Assembly (NCBI GenBank): GCA_014379665.1
Contig: JACMLK010000325.1
Coordinates: 1 to 20,288 of the forward strand
Length of the DNA: 20,288 nt
Source of the DNA: Saprospiraceae bacterium
Lineage (GTDB): Bacteria > Bacteroidota > Bacteroidia > Chitinophagales > Saprospiraceae
Reading direction: 5' to 3'
Numbering within the stretch: position 1 is the first letter of the stretch; every line of letters begins with the position of its first letter. The position numbers and the translations under genes are program-made. Below, piece after piece: positions 14,276 to 20,288 of this stretch. The notes beneath the pieces were generated by a model. The model saw only the letters and a list, made by a program, of their open reading frames with translations, made no database searches and was not told the origin of the DNA.

Positions 14276-14839
14276 TCATTTTTTATAAGCATCATTCAAT
14301 CCTATTCCGTTCATTATCATTGGTATAATTTTTTCAACTCTTTTGATTTTTGTGGCTTCCTGCTTTGCTTCACTGATAAAGATGTTGTATTCTTTTTGTT
14401 TTCCGGGAGTCAGATTTTCAAATGCCGCTTTCAATATTTTGTCCTTTTTGAATTCACTTTCGAGTAATTGAGGAACAGTTACCGGTGCAAATTTATCGGG
14501 TTTAATTTTTAATCCTTTTTTTTCAATTTCTATGGCTTCAAGGATATATTCCAATATTTTTTTTTCATCGATTTCGTCTATAGCATTAAATCGCCATTGA
14601 CGCAAAGATTTAGTTTTGCCTTCCTGCGCGTTAACCAAAACCTGATACCTGTCTTCCAAAAACACACCATTAAAAAACCATACCGTAAAATAGTTTTTGA
14701 AACCCCCATAACTAACCACATTTTTTCCTTCAAAAGTAAATACTTCAGCTCCCCATTTTATGGATTTCTGTAGCGGAGCCTTTTGAATGATGGAGGCAAG
14801 TAAGTCAAGTTCTTCACTCCATTGGTCATTATTTTGCAT
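14276..14839 (-). CDS. DUF1801 / YdeI (OmpD-associated)-type protein
   Basis: From ATG 14839 the product has 187 residues. The N-terminal part (about 5-110) fits DUF1801, a small alpha/beta fold related to frataxin-like YdhG: the LQKSIKWGAEVFTFEGKNVVSYGGFK stretch (here split by position 23-48) and the VWFFNGVFLED strand are typical. The C-terminal part (about 125-187) fits the OmdA/YdeI helical domain: LLESEFKKDKILKAAFENLTPGK followed by EAKQEATKIKRVEKIIPMI. Such proteins are often called YdeI/OmpD-associated; their role is unclear, with links to stress responses and iron handling in the wider family. A longer frame begins at TTG 14866, but that codon lies inside a -7 box, so ATG 14839 is preferred. 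It is convergent with the metal cluster and is probably not part of it. Confidence 0.8.
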   Translation of the reverse strand: MQNNDQWSEELDLLASIIQKAPLQKSIKWGAEVFTFEGKNVVSYGGFKNYFTVWFFNGVFLEDRYQVLVNAQEGKTKSLRQWRFNAIDEIDEKKILEYILEAIEIEKKGLKIKPDKFAPVTVPQLLESEFKKDKILKAAFENLTPGKQKEYNIFISEAKQEATKIKRVEKIIPMIMNGIGLNDAYKK

Positions 14840-14863
14840 TAGTGGTGTGGTTTTATTGTCACA

Positions 14864-14871
14864 CAAATATA
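14864..14871 (-). promoter_or_regulatory. Bacteroidota -7 box (TATATTTG) for the DUF1801 gene
   Basis: Read on the minus strand, 14871-14864 is TATATTTG, an exact TAnnTTTG. It lies 24 nt upstream of ATG 14839, leaving room for a short leader. A -33 TTG is 25 nt further upstream, longer than usual. The upstream part overlaps the repeat beginning at 14882, so the repeat may have replaced the original -33 region. Confidence 0.5.
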
Positions 14872-14881
14872 CATCATTGTG

Positions 14882-14948
14882 GTCTGCTGGAAGTCACAAA
14901 AATAAATAAAAATCTAATGATAATAATTGATGATTTGTTGATTTGTTA
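14882..14948 (+). repeat. Imperfect direct repeat, left copy, flanking the toxin-antitoxin pair
   Basis: The 33 bp at 14882-14914 match 15812-15844 at 30 of 33 positions (both begin GTCTGCTG and contain TCACAAAAATAAAT). After a spacer of 18 nt here and 6 nt in the other copy, ATTTGTTGATTTGTTA (14933-14948) recurs exactly at 15851-15866. The T/G-rich end continues as degenerate GATTTGTT units to about 14960. The copies lie 930 bp apart and enclose the Fic/Doc module. Confidence 0.75.
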
Positions 14949-15187
14949 GATTTGTTGGATTTGCTTAAAAGGTGGTAACAACTACTTATTAATATACTGA
15001 TTGTAATCTATCTGAATAATCATTTATTCAAAAACCTTCCTGAAGTAGCCCTAAAACTTCATGATGTAAAATAGATGGTTTTAAACCTGGAACGTAGAGT
15101 TAAGCCCTTCTATTAGTTGTTTAGTAACCCACCAATCAGGGAACTAAATAAATACCTAATCCGTTATTCCTATTCAAATATAATATT
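14949..15187. other. Gene-free stretch inside the repeat-bounded segment
   Basis: Together with the left repeat this makes about 350 bp without a gene. Apart from a few more GATTTGTT-like units near 14950-14960 and a repeat-derived TAGATTTG at 14947-14954, I see no reading frame, RNA gene or strong hairpin. A promoter for the toxin-antitoxin pair should lie here, but none matches the TAnnTTTG consensus near 15188. Confidence 0.5.
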
Positions 15188-15406
15188 ATGGCAAGTATAA
15201 TAGATGTAAAGACGTTGAGTAAGAGTGAGATAATCAATTTGGTCAAAGACTTATTGGAAAGTAAAATAATTACTCGCAATTTTTTGTCTGAATTAGCAGA
15301 CATTAGCGATTCTGAGGTTGTTGACACTTCCAGTATGGAGTATATCGAATCACTGATTGACAAACATTTTGAAGAGTATGATGAAGTTTTTCGTAAGTTG
15401 GCATGA
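15188..15406 (+). CDS. Putative antitoxin of a Fic/Doc toxin-antitoxin pair
   Basis: The 72-residue acidic product has no motif I can name with certainty. It is predicted mostly helical, with SKSEIINLVKDLLESK (about 11-26) and a C-terminal HFEEYDEVFRKLA (about 60-72) that would be suited to wrap around a toxin, as the Phd C-terminus does with Doc. Its stop codon overlaps the start of the Doc-like gene (ATGA at 15403-15406), the standard arrangement for antitoxin before toxin with translational coupling. No DNA-binding domain of Phd/AbrB type is obvious, so whether it autoregulates is unclear. The role is inferred from context and size. Confidence 0.7.
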   Translation: MASIIDVKTLSKSEIINLVKDLLESKIITRNFLSELADISDSEVVDTSSMEYIESLIDKHFEEYDEVFRKLA

Positions 15407-15810
15407 TTAGATATTTGACCAAGGACGAATTGATTTTTGTCAATAAACATACTGTTTCTAAGCATGGTGGACAATATATTTTACCACATAACTTCCTGAA
15501 TCAAGGGGCTTTAGACTATTTAATAGATATTATTTCTTCTGAAATGTTTGGTGAGCCGTTATATCCGGAATTTAGTGACAAAGCCGGTTTGTACATGTAT
15601 AATATCATTGCGAATCATTTATTCAGTGATGGGAATAAACGTACTGGACTGGAGGCTGCTATACTATTTTTGGATCTTAATGGTTACAGATTAAATAAAG
15701 GAACTCCTAAACAAGATGTCTACGAATTCACCATTAAAGTTGCTTCAGGTGAATCTAGTCTTGAAGAGTGTCAGGAATGGTTTGATAAAAACATGGTAAA
15801 GAGTATATAG
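15403..15810 (+). CDS. Fic/Doc family (death-on-curing) toxin
   Basis: The 135-residue product has the size of Doc and its central motif HLFSDGNKRTG (from His72; Asp76, Asn78, Lys79 and Arg80), matching the HxFx(D/N)xNKR signature of Fic/Doc proteins. Other family features are the N-terminal YLTKDELIFVNKHTVSKHGG and the following helix GLEAAILFLDLNGYRL. Doc phosphorylates elongation factor EF-Tu; other Fic enzymes AMPylate targets. The NKR form with Lys after Asn is that of Doc, where canonical AMPylating Fic has G at the corresponding place, so kinase action is the better guess. The gene overlaps its likely antitoxin by 4 nt. The pair is bracketed by imperfect direct repeats and probably moved in as a unit. 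Confidence 0.88.
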   Translation: MIRYLTKDELIFVNKHTVSKHGGQYILPHNFLNQGALDYLIDIISSEMFGEPLYPEFSDKAGLYMYNIIANHLFSDGNKRTGLEAAILFLDLNGYRLNKGTPKQDVYEFTIKVASGESSLEECQEWFDKNMVKSI

Positions 15811-15811
15811 A

Positions 15812-15866
15812 GTCTGCTGAAGGTCACAAAAATAAATGAAAATCAAAGATATTTGTTGATTTGTTA
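15812..15866 (+). repeat. Imperfect direct repeat, right copy
   Basis: 15812-15844 matches 14882-14914 at 30 of 33 positions, and 15851-15866 matches 14933-14948 exactly. It begins 2 nt after the toxin stop. The remaining sequence to 15986 holds no gene; a 5-bp inverted repeat (CTTCA/TGAAG, about 15913-15928) is too weak to call a terminator for the minus-strand copA. Confidence 0.75.
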
Positions 15867-15986
15867 AGTTGCTGATTGGCGGAATTTAGCATAAAATACA
15901 ATGTACTACATCTTCACCACACTGAAGAACGAAAAAGCTCCACATTCCCGAAAGCATAAAATTCATCACAAAGTTCAATCTCAATA

Positions 15987-18470
15987 TTAAGTCTTAAATG
16001 AACGTAATCGAAGTGCGTTAGCAATCACCGAAACAGAACTAAAACTCATGGCCAAAGCTGCGATCATTGGCGAAAGTAAGATGCCAAAAAAGGGAAATAA
16101 AACTCCCGCTGCCACCGGGATACCCAATACATTATAAAAGAAAGCAAAAAATAAATTTTGTTTGATATTCCGCATAACTGCATGGCTTAAATTTTTGGCC
16201 TTCACAATACCAAGTAAGTCTCCTTTTATCAAAGTGATTTTGGCACTTTCAATGGCTACATCAGTACCTGTGCCCATGGCTATACCAATATCTGCCTGTG
16301 CCAATGCCGGGGCATCATTTATACCGTCTCCCGCCATGGCTACCATTTTCCCTTCCGATTGCAAACGCTTGATTTCATTTAATTTGTCTTCGGGTAAACA
16401 GCCTGCTTTAAAGGAAGTTAAATTTAATTCATCTGCTACTGCTTTGGCCGTATTGATGTTGTCGCCTGTGAGCATGATGACTTCTACTCCTTGTCGGATC
16501 AATGCTGCAATAGCTTCTCTGCTTGATGGTTTGATCGCATCGGTAATGGCAACAAAACCAACAGCAAGGCCATCTACTGAAATATAGGAAACGGTCTTAC
16601 CCAATTTTTGCTCAGCAATAATTTCGGACTCCAAATCAGCAGGAACAGTTGCGTTCGCTTGTTCCATCAGACTTTTATTACCTAAGGCAACTTTTTTATT
16701 ACCGATAGATCCTGTTACTCCTTTTCCCGGGACGGATTCAAAATCTTCTACTTCTATTAATACAATAGATTTGGATTTTGCGAAATTTACGACTGCTTCA
16801 GCCAATGGATGCTCGCTGTATTGATTTAGCGAGGCCATCCATTGTAATAATTCATCCCCGTCATCATTCGAAGAAAATACTTTTTCTACCGATGGTTTTC
16901 CCTCTGTGATGGTTCCTGTTTTATCTGTTATTAACACATCCACCCTGTTCATATTTTCCAAAGCTTCGGCATTTTTAATCAAAATACCTGATTGAGCACC
17001 CTTACCCACACCCACCATGATTGACATTGGTGTAGCCAGGCCCAATGCGCAAGGGCAAGCAATGATTAATACGGCTACGGCATTTATAAACCCATAAACC
17101 AAAGCTGGTTCAGGGCCAAATTTTGCCCAGATTAAAAAAGTGATGACTGAAATAATAACCACCGCGGGTACAAAATATCCGGCAATACTATCAGCTAGTT
17201 TTTGAATGGGCGCTTTGGAACGACTGGCATCATTCACCATTTGTACAATTTGAGCAAGCAGGGTTTCAGAACCCACTTTTTCAGCTATCATCACAAATGA
17301 TTTGTTGCCGTTGATGGTGCCTGCCATCACTTGATCGTCTTTCTTTTTATCAACAGGGATAGGCTCACCAGTTATCATGGCTTCGTCAATACTACTAAAG
17401 CCATCGGTTATCCTACCGTCTACCGGAATTTTATCCCCGGGTTTCACTCTGAGTAAATCACCTTTTTTGATATCGTGAATGGAGATTACCTTATCATGTC
17501 CATTTAAAATCAGCGTGGCTTCGGTAGGAGCAAGTTTTAATAAAGCTTTGATGGCTCCACTGGTTTGGCTGTGGGCTTTTGCTTCGAGTAATTGCCCCAA
17601 CAAAACGAGTGTCAGAATAACAGTAGTTGCTTCAAAATACAGGTATACAGCACCTGAATCTGCTTTAAACTCATCGGGGAACATATCAGGATAAATAAGA
17701 CCGGCCAAACTAAAAAGGAATGCTACACCGGTCCCTAAGCCTATAAGGGTGAACATATTAAGATTCCAGGTGATGACAGATTTCCAGGCTCTGACAAAAA
17801 ACATCCAAGCGGCATAAAAAACAACCGGCAGTGAAAGCAATAATTGTACCCAGTTCCATTTTATAGGTTCCATTATTCGGAATAATGGATTATTGGGTAT
17901 CATTTCTGACATCGCAATGGCAAAAACAGGCACGGTAAATACCAATGCCACTTTCATTTTCCGTAATAAATCCAGGTACGTCTTTTGTTCAGCGTTTTCA
18001 TTAGCATCTAAGGGCACTAAATCCATTCCGCAAATAGGACAGGAGCCAAAAGTATCATTGATAATTTCCGGATGCATTGGGCAGGTATACTGTGGACCTG
18101 TGGATAATTGTGGCATTTGTACCAAATCCATTCCGCATACAGGACAATCACCGGCCTTGTCATAGGTCTTATCACCTTCACAATGCATCGGGCAATAAAA
18201 AACACCGTTGCCTTTTATTTCGGGTTTTTCTTTCAAATTTTCTGTTGGTTGAAGTTGACCATAATTGTAAATGCTATAACGGCCACCATCATTTTTTAAA
18301 GCTTGCTGAAATTTTTCCAATGGAATATGTGATTCCATTTCGATAGAGGCTTCTGCCTTTTCTAAATCAACATATGCCTTTGAAACCCCCTGAACTTTTG
18401 ACAAGGTTTCTTCTACGTGACCGCGGCACCCATTGCAAGTCATTCCGTTTATATGATAAGTATGTTTCAT
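15987..18470 (-). CDS. copA: Cu+-exporting P-type ATPase CopA with HMA and two HMBD modules
   Basis: From ATG 18470 the product has 827 residues and pumps Cu+ out of the cytoplasm using ATP. Order: one HMA domain (GMTCNGC, Cys12 and Cys15), HMBD module 1 (about 91-116) and HMBD module 2 (about 128-152), then eight membrane helices. The transport motif is CPC (Cys472, Cys474) within ACPCALGLATP. The phosphorylated Asp is Asp516 in DKTGTITEGKP. TGEP (actuator), HPLAEAVV (nucleotide domain), MLTGDN and MAGDGINDAPALAQADIG are all intact. The last helices carry YN and MSFSS-VSV, the Cu+ selectivity residues of P1B-1 pumps. The longest frame starts at 18506 but adds 12 residues before the HMA domain, so ATG 18470 is preferred. 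HMBD 1 closely resembles that of the lipoprotein at 13473-13742. The gene is divergent from the CorC-type gene; no exact TAnnTTTG box was found for it. Confidence 0.95.
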   Translation of the reverse strand: MKHTYHINGMTCNGCRGHVEETLSKVQGVSKAYVDLEKAEASIEMESHIPLEKFQQALKNDGGRYSIYNYGQLQPTENLKEKPEIKGNGVFYCPMHCEGDKTYDKAGDCPVCGMDLVQMPQLSTGPQYTCPMHPEIINDTFGSCPICGMDLVPLDANENAEQKTYLDLLRKMKVALVFTVPVFAIAMSEMIPNNPLFRIMEPIKWNWVQLLLSLPVVFYAAWMFFVRAWKSVITWNLNMFTLIGLGTGVAFLFSLAGLIYPDMFPDEFKADSGAVYLYFEATTVILTLVLLGQLLEAKAHSQTSGAIKALLKLAPTEATLILNGHDKVISIHDIKKGDLLRVKPGDKIPVDGRITDGFSSIDEAMITGEPIPVDKKKDDQVMAGTINGNKSFVMIAEKVGSETLLAQIVQMVNDASRSKAPIQKLADSIAGYFVPAVVIISVITFLIWAKFGPEPALVYGFINAVAVLIIACPCALGLATPMSIMVGVGKGAQSGILIKNAEALENMNRVDVLITDKTGTITEGKPSVEKVFSSNDDGDELLQWMASLNQYSEHPLAEAVVNFAKSKSIVLIEVEDFESVPGKGVTGSIGNKKVALGNKSLMEQANATVPADLESEIIAEQKLGKTVSYISVDGLAVGFVAITDAIKPSSREAIAALIRQGVEVIMLTGDNINTAKAVADELNLTSFKAGCLPEDKLNEIKRLQSEGKMVAMAGDGINDAPALAQADIGIAMGTGTDVAIESAKITLIKGDLLGIVKAKNLSHAVMRNIKQNLFFAFFYNVLGIPVAAGVLFPFFGILLSPMIAALAMSFSSVSVIANALRLRSFKT

Positions 18471-18691
18471 TAATTTATGTTTCCAATTAGTATAGAGAAA
18501 ATCCACGCTCGCAATTCCAGGACCTTAAGAAGGGTAATCCTAATTTAATCAACTACAATATCATACACTTTGTTGTTTTTTCAGACTGATGAAAATCGTT
18601 TTAATAGTAAATAATGCCAACGGGGATTTATTTGTCCAAATTGTTTAACACTCCTGGCCTTTAATTTAGGTTAATATTTGATTCGAATGAC

Positions 18692-18699
18692 TAACTTTG
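18692..18699 (+). promoter_or_regulatory. Bacteroidota -7 box (TAACTTTG) for the CorC-type gene
   Basis: TAACTTTG is an exact TAnnTTTG match, 15 nt before ATG 18715. The last TTG of the box (18697-18699) is the longest-frame start of the downstream gene, which therefore cannot be the translated start if this promoter is used. No TTG stands at the usual distance for a -33 element (TTG 18678-18680 leaves 11 nt). The rest of the 244-bp divergent gap shows nothing else I can name. Confidence 0.5.
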
Positions 18700-18714
18700 C
18701 GCAAAATTGAACGA

Positions 18715-20007
18715 ATGATTTCCGACATATTGATAACACTTACGCTTGTGTTGCTGAACGGTTTTTTTGTGGCAGCTGAATTTGCCATCGTAAAAGTCAG
18801 GGCTTCACAAATCAAGATAAAAGCAGATGAAGGTAACAGGGCAGCCATTTTATCTGCTCACATAGTCAGCCATCTTGACGGTTATCTTGCAGCAACACAA
18901 TTGGGTATCACGCTTGCCAGTCTTGGGTTGGGGTGGGTAGGAGAGCCGGTCGTGTCCAAAATCATTATGGGCATATTTACATTTGCCGGTCTTGAAATGT
19001 CTCCTGAGCTTGCACATCAGATCGCTTTGCCTGTTGCTTTTGCCATAATAACCGTTCTGCATATTGTGTTCGGGGAGTTGGCACCCAAGTCTATGGCCAT
19101 ACAGAAACCTGAGGCCACTACACTTATTATTGCTTATCCGCTTAATCTTTTTTATTATATTTTCAGGCCATTTATCAGGGTATTGAATGGATTCGCCAAT
19201 GTAATTCTTAGGGCATTTGGAATTCATCCGGTCCATGGGGCGGATATACATAGTTCAGATGAATTGAAATATCTCATACAGCAAAGTAATGAAAGTGGGA
19301 CTATAGTCAATACAGATTATGAAATAATAAAAAATGCTTTTGACTTTGCAGATCGGACGGTAAAACAAATCATGGTGCCACGGAATCAGGTCGTTGCGTT
19401 GGATCTGGCTAATTTCAATGACAGCACGATTGACAAGATCCTGGAAGATGGATATTCCCGTATACCATGTTATGAAAAAAATATAGATAATATCATTGGA
19501 TTGATCTATGTCAAGGATTTGTTGGCTATTTTAAGCAAAAAAAAGGAACTGAATATAAGAGAAGTAATCCGTCCGGTAGTAGTCACATCCGAAACAAGGA
19601 AAATAGGCAGTTTGCTTAAGGAATTTCAGCATAAACATATACAAATGGCTATCGTAGTAGATGAATTCGGAGGATTGGATGGCATTGCAACCATGGAAGA
19701 TATTATTGAAGAACTGGTCGGAGAAATACAGGATGAATATGATAATGAAAAGCCGGTGGTCGAAAAAATTGATGATAAAACGTTTAATGTAATTGCTACC
19801 TCGTCCATCAATGATATCAATACTTTTCTTCCCTATGCCATAGAATCCAGTGGTGATGTGACCACACTTGCAGGCATTCTGATTCAAAAACTGGGCAGAA
19901 TTCCGGCGATAAATGAAAAAATCCATATCGATGAATACGAGATTGTGATCGTTAAAAAAATAAGGAATACCATCAGCCTGGTTCAAATCAAGGATATTGC
20001 TTCCTGA
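18715..20007 (+). CDS. CNNM/CBS/CorC-HlyC domain membrane protein (hemolysin/CorC family)
   Basis: From ATG 18715 the product has 430 residues. The CNNM (DUF21) membrane domain comes first (about 1-185): LNGFFVAAEFAIVKVR, LGITLASLGLGWVGEP and FGELAPKSMAIQKPE are family signatures. A CBS pair follows (about 205-325: VKQIMVPRNQV, DGYSRIPCYEKNIDNIIGLIYVKDLL, then AIVVDEFGGLDGIATMEDIIEELVGEI, listed as separate pieces). A C-terminal CorC_HlyC domain (about 345-428) completes the architecture. Members are linked to Mg2+/Co2+ efflux or tolerance; the name hemolysin is historical. The gene stands alone, divergent from copA, with its own -7 box at 18692-18699. A link to copper is not indicated by sequence. 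Confidence 0.92.
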   Translation: MISDILITLTLVLLNGFFVAAEFAIVKVRASQIKIKADEGNRAAILSAHIVSHLDGYLAATQLGITLASLGLGWVGEPVVSKIIMGIFTFAGLEMSPELAHQIALPVAFAIITVLHIVFGELAPKSMAIQKPEATTLIIAYPLNLFYYIFRPFIRVLNGFANVILRAFGIHPVHGADIHSSDELKYLIQQSNESGTIVNTDYEIIKNAFDFADRTVKQIMVPRNQVVALDLANFNDSTIDKILEDGYSRIPCYEKNIDNIIGLIYVKDLLAILSKKKELNIREVIRPVVVTSETRKIGSLLKEFQHKHIQMAIVVDEFGGLDGIATMEDIIEELVGEIQDEYDNEKPVVEKIDDKTFNVIATSSINDINTFLPYAIESSGDVTTLAGILIQKLGRIPAINEKIHIDEYEIVIVKKIRNTISLVQIKDIAS

Positions 20008-20083
20008 TTTCTTCTGTCAGCTAATCTGTTTATTAGATGCCACCAGAATATCATTTCCCTTACATCGTTGTTTAGTTCGATTT

Positions 20084-20105
20084 ATCAAGCCAGAATCGGC
20101 TTGAT
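20084..20105. terminator. Hairpin downstream of the CorC-type gene
   Basis: ATCAAGCC (20084-20091) pairs with GGCTTGAT (20098-20105) around AGAATC, 77 nt past the stop, followed by TTCTCT. The T-tract is poor. An outer pair TAGTTCG (about 20073-20079) and CGAACTA (about 20142-20148) could enclose it. Confidence 0.4.
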
Positions 20106-20190
20106 TTCTCTGAAGTCGTTTGGACACTGATCTCAACGGCACCGAACTATAAAAATTTGGAAAGTTAATTTCACATTTACTCCAATGATT

Positions 20191-20207
20191 TGATCCCAGC
20201 GGGATCA
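20191..20207. repeat. Short perfect hairpin, REP-like
   Basis: TGATCCCAGCGGGATCA has a 7-bp perfect stem and an AGC loop, the same form (7-8 bp stem, 3-nt loop) as hairpins near the left edge of the window. No T-run follows. The last 280 bases of the window contain no convincing gene. Confidence 0.45.
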
Positions 20208-20288
20208 CACTATACTACATTGCAAATGATGATACACATGAATGCATCACTTTATAATAATACAGGCAGAAAACAATATGGCATTGAA

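Noticed and set aside
14933..14960. T/G-rich GATTTGTT units as a CRISPR-like or tandem repeat array
   Set aside because: Units are short, degenerate and contiguous without spacers; they are better seen as part of the flanking repeat.
16162..16587. 141-codon + strand open frame
   Set aside because: Antisense shadow of copA in its ATP-binding region; no independent motif.

Overview
The window comes from an AT-rich member of the phylum Bacteroidota. The evidence is a type IX secretion (T9SS) C-terminal sorting domain, Bacteroidota-type -7 promoter boxes (TAnnTTTG) next to several genes, little or no Shine-Dalgarno signal before starts, and families that are largely Bacteroidota-specific (HYC_CC_PP, DUF6122, four-helix-bundle 'S23/IVP' proteins). 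I see no rRNA, tRNA, CRISPR array or transposase gene. A family such as Saprospiraceae would be plausible but cannot be fixed from this sequence.

Layout. Positions 1-460 hold no convincing gene but carry five consecutive short hairpins of REP-like appearance. From 470 to 14167 all genes lie on the + strand and almost all concern heavy-metal, chiefly copper, handling outside the cytoplasm: a His-rich exported protein, a His-rich lipoprotein, a heavy-metal RND efflux operon (periplasmic adaptor lipoprotein, inner-membrane RND pump, DUF3147 membrane protein, TolC-like outer-membrane factor), a HYC_CC_PP cysteine-rich protein, an exported HMA-domain protein, a multicopper oxidase lipoprotein, a lipocalin-like lipoprotein, a T9SS-secreted galactose/glyoxal-oxidase-like protein, a heavy-metal-binding-domain (HMBD) lipoprotein and a DUF6122 membrane protein. 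The RND operon is interrupted between adaptor and pump by a four-helix-bundle gene flanked by a perfect 19-bp direct repeat, which looks like a small inserted cassette.

After a set of convergent terminator-like hairpins (14177-14258) the window becomes mixed: a minus-strand DUF1801/YdeI-type protein, then a Fic/Doc toxin-antitoxin pair bracketed by long imperfect direct repeats (14882-14948 and 15812-15866), then a minus-strand Cu+-exporting P-type ATPase (copA) with one HMA and two HMBD metal-binding modules, and finally a divergent CNNM/CBS/CorC-type transporter-like gene. The last 280 bases contain two hairpins and no gene.

How the parts fit together: CopA would move Cu+ from cytoplasm to periplasm; the RND-TolC complex would expel metal across the envelope; the multicopper oxidase could oxidise Cu+; the HMA, HMBD, HYC_CC_PP and His-rich proteins could buffer or shuttle metal. 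The most striking member is the T9SS cargo at 11384-13327: it keeps the Cys, both Tyr and both His expected of the AA5 copper-radical oxidase active site, so this locus may both detoxify copper and supply it to a secreted copper enzyme. That last idea is inference. No copper-responsive regulator gene is present in the window.

Several starts were moved from the longest open frame: the adaptor to TTG 1399 (lipoprotein signal peptide), copA to ATG 18470, the DUF1801 gene to ATG 14839 and the CorC-type gene to ATG 18715 (the longest-frame TTG starts of the last two lie inside -7 boxes).
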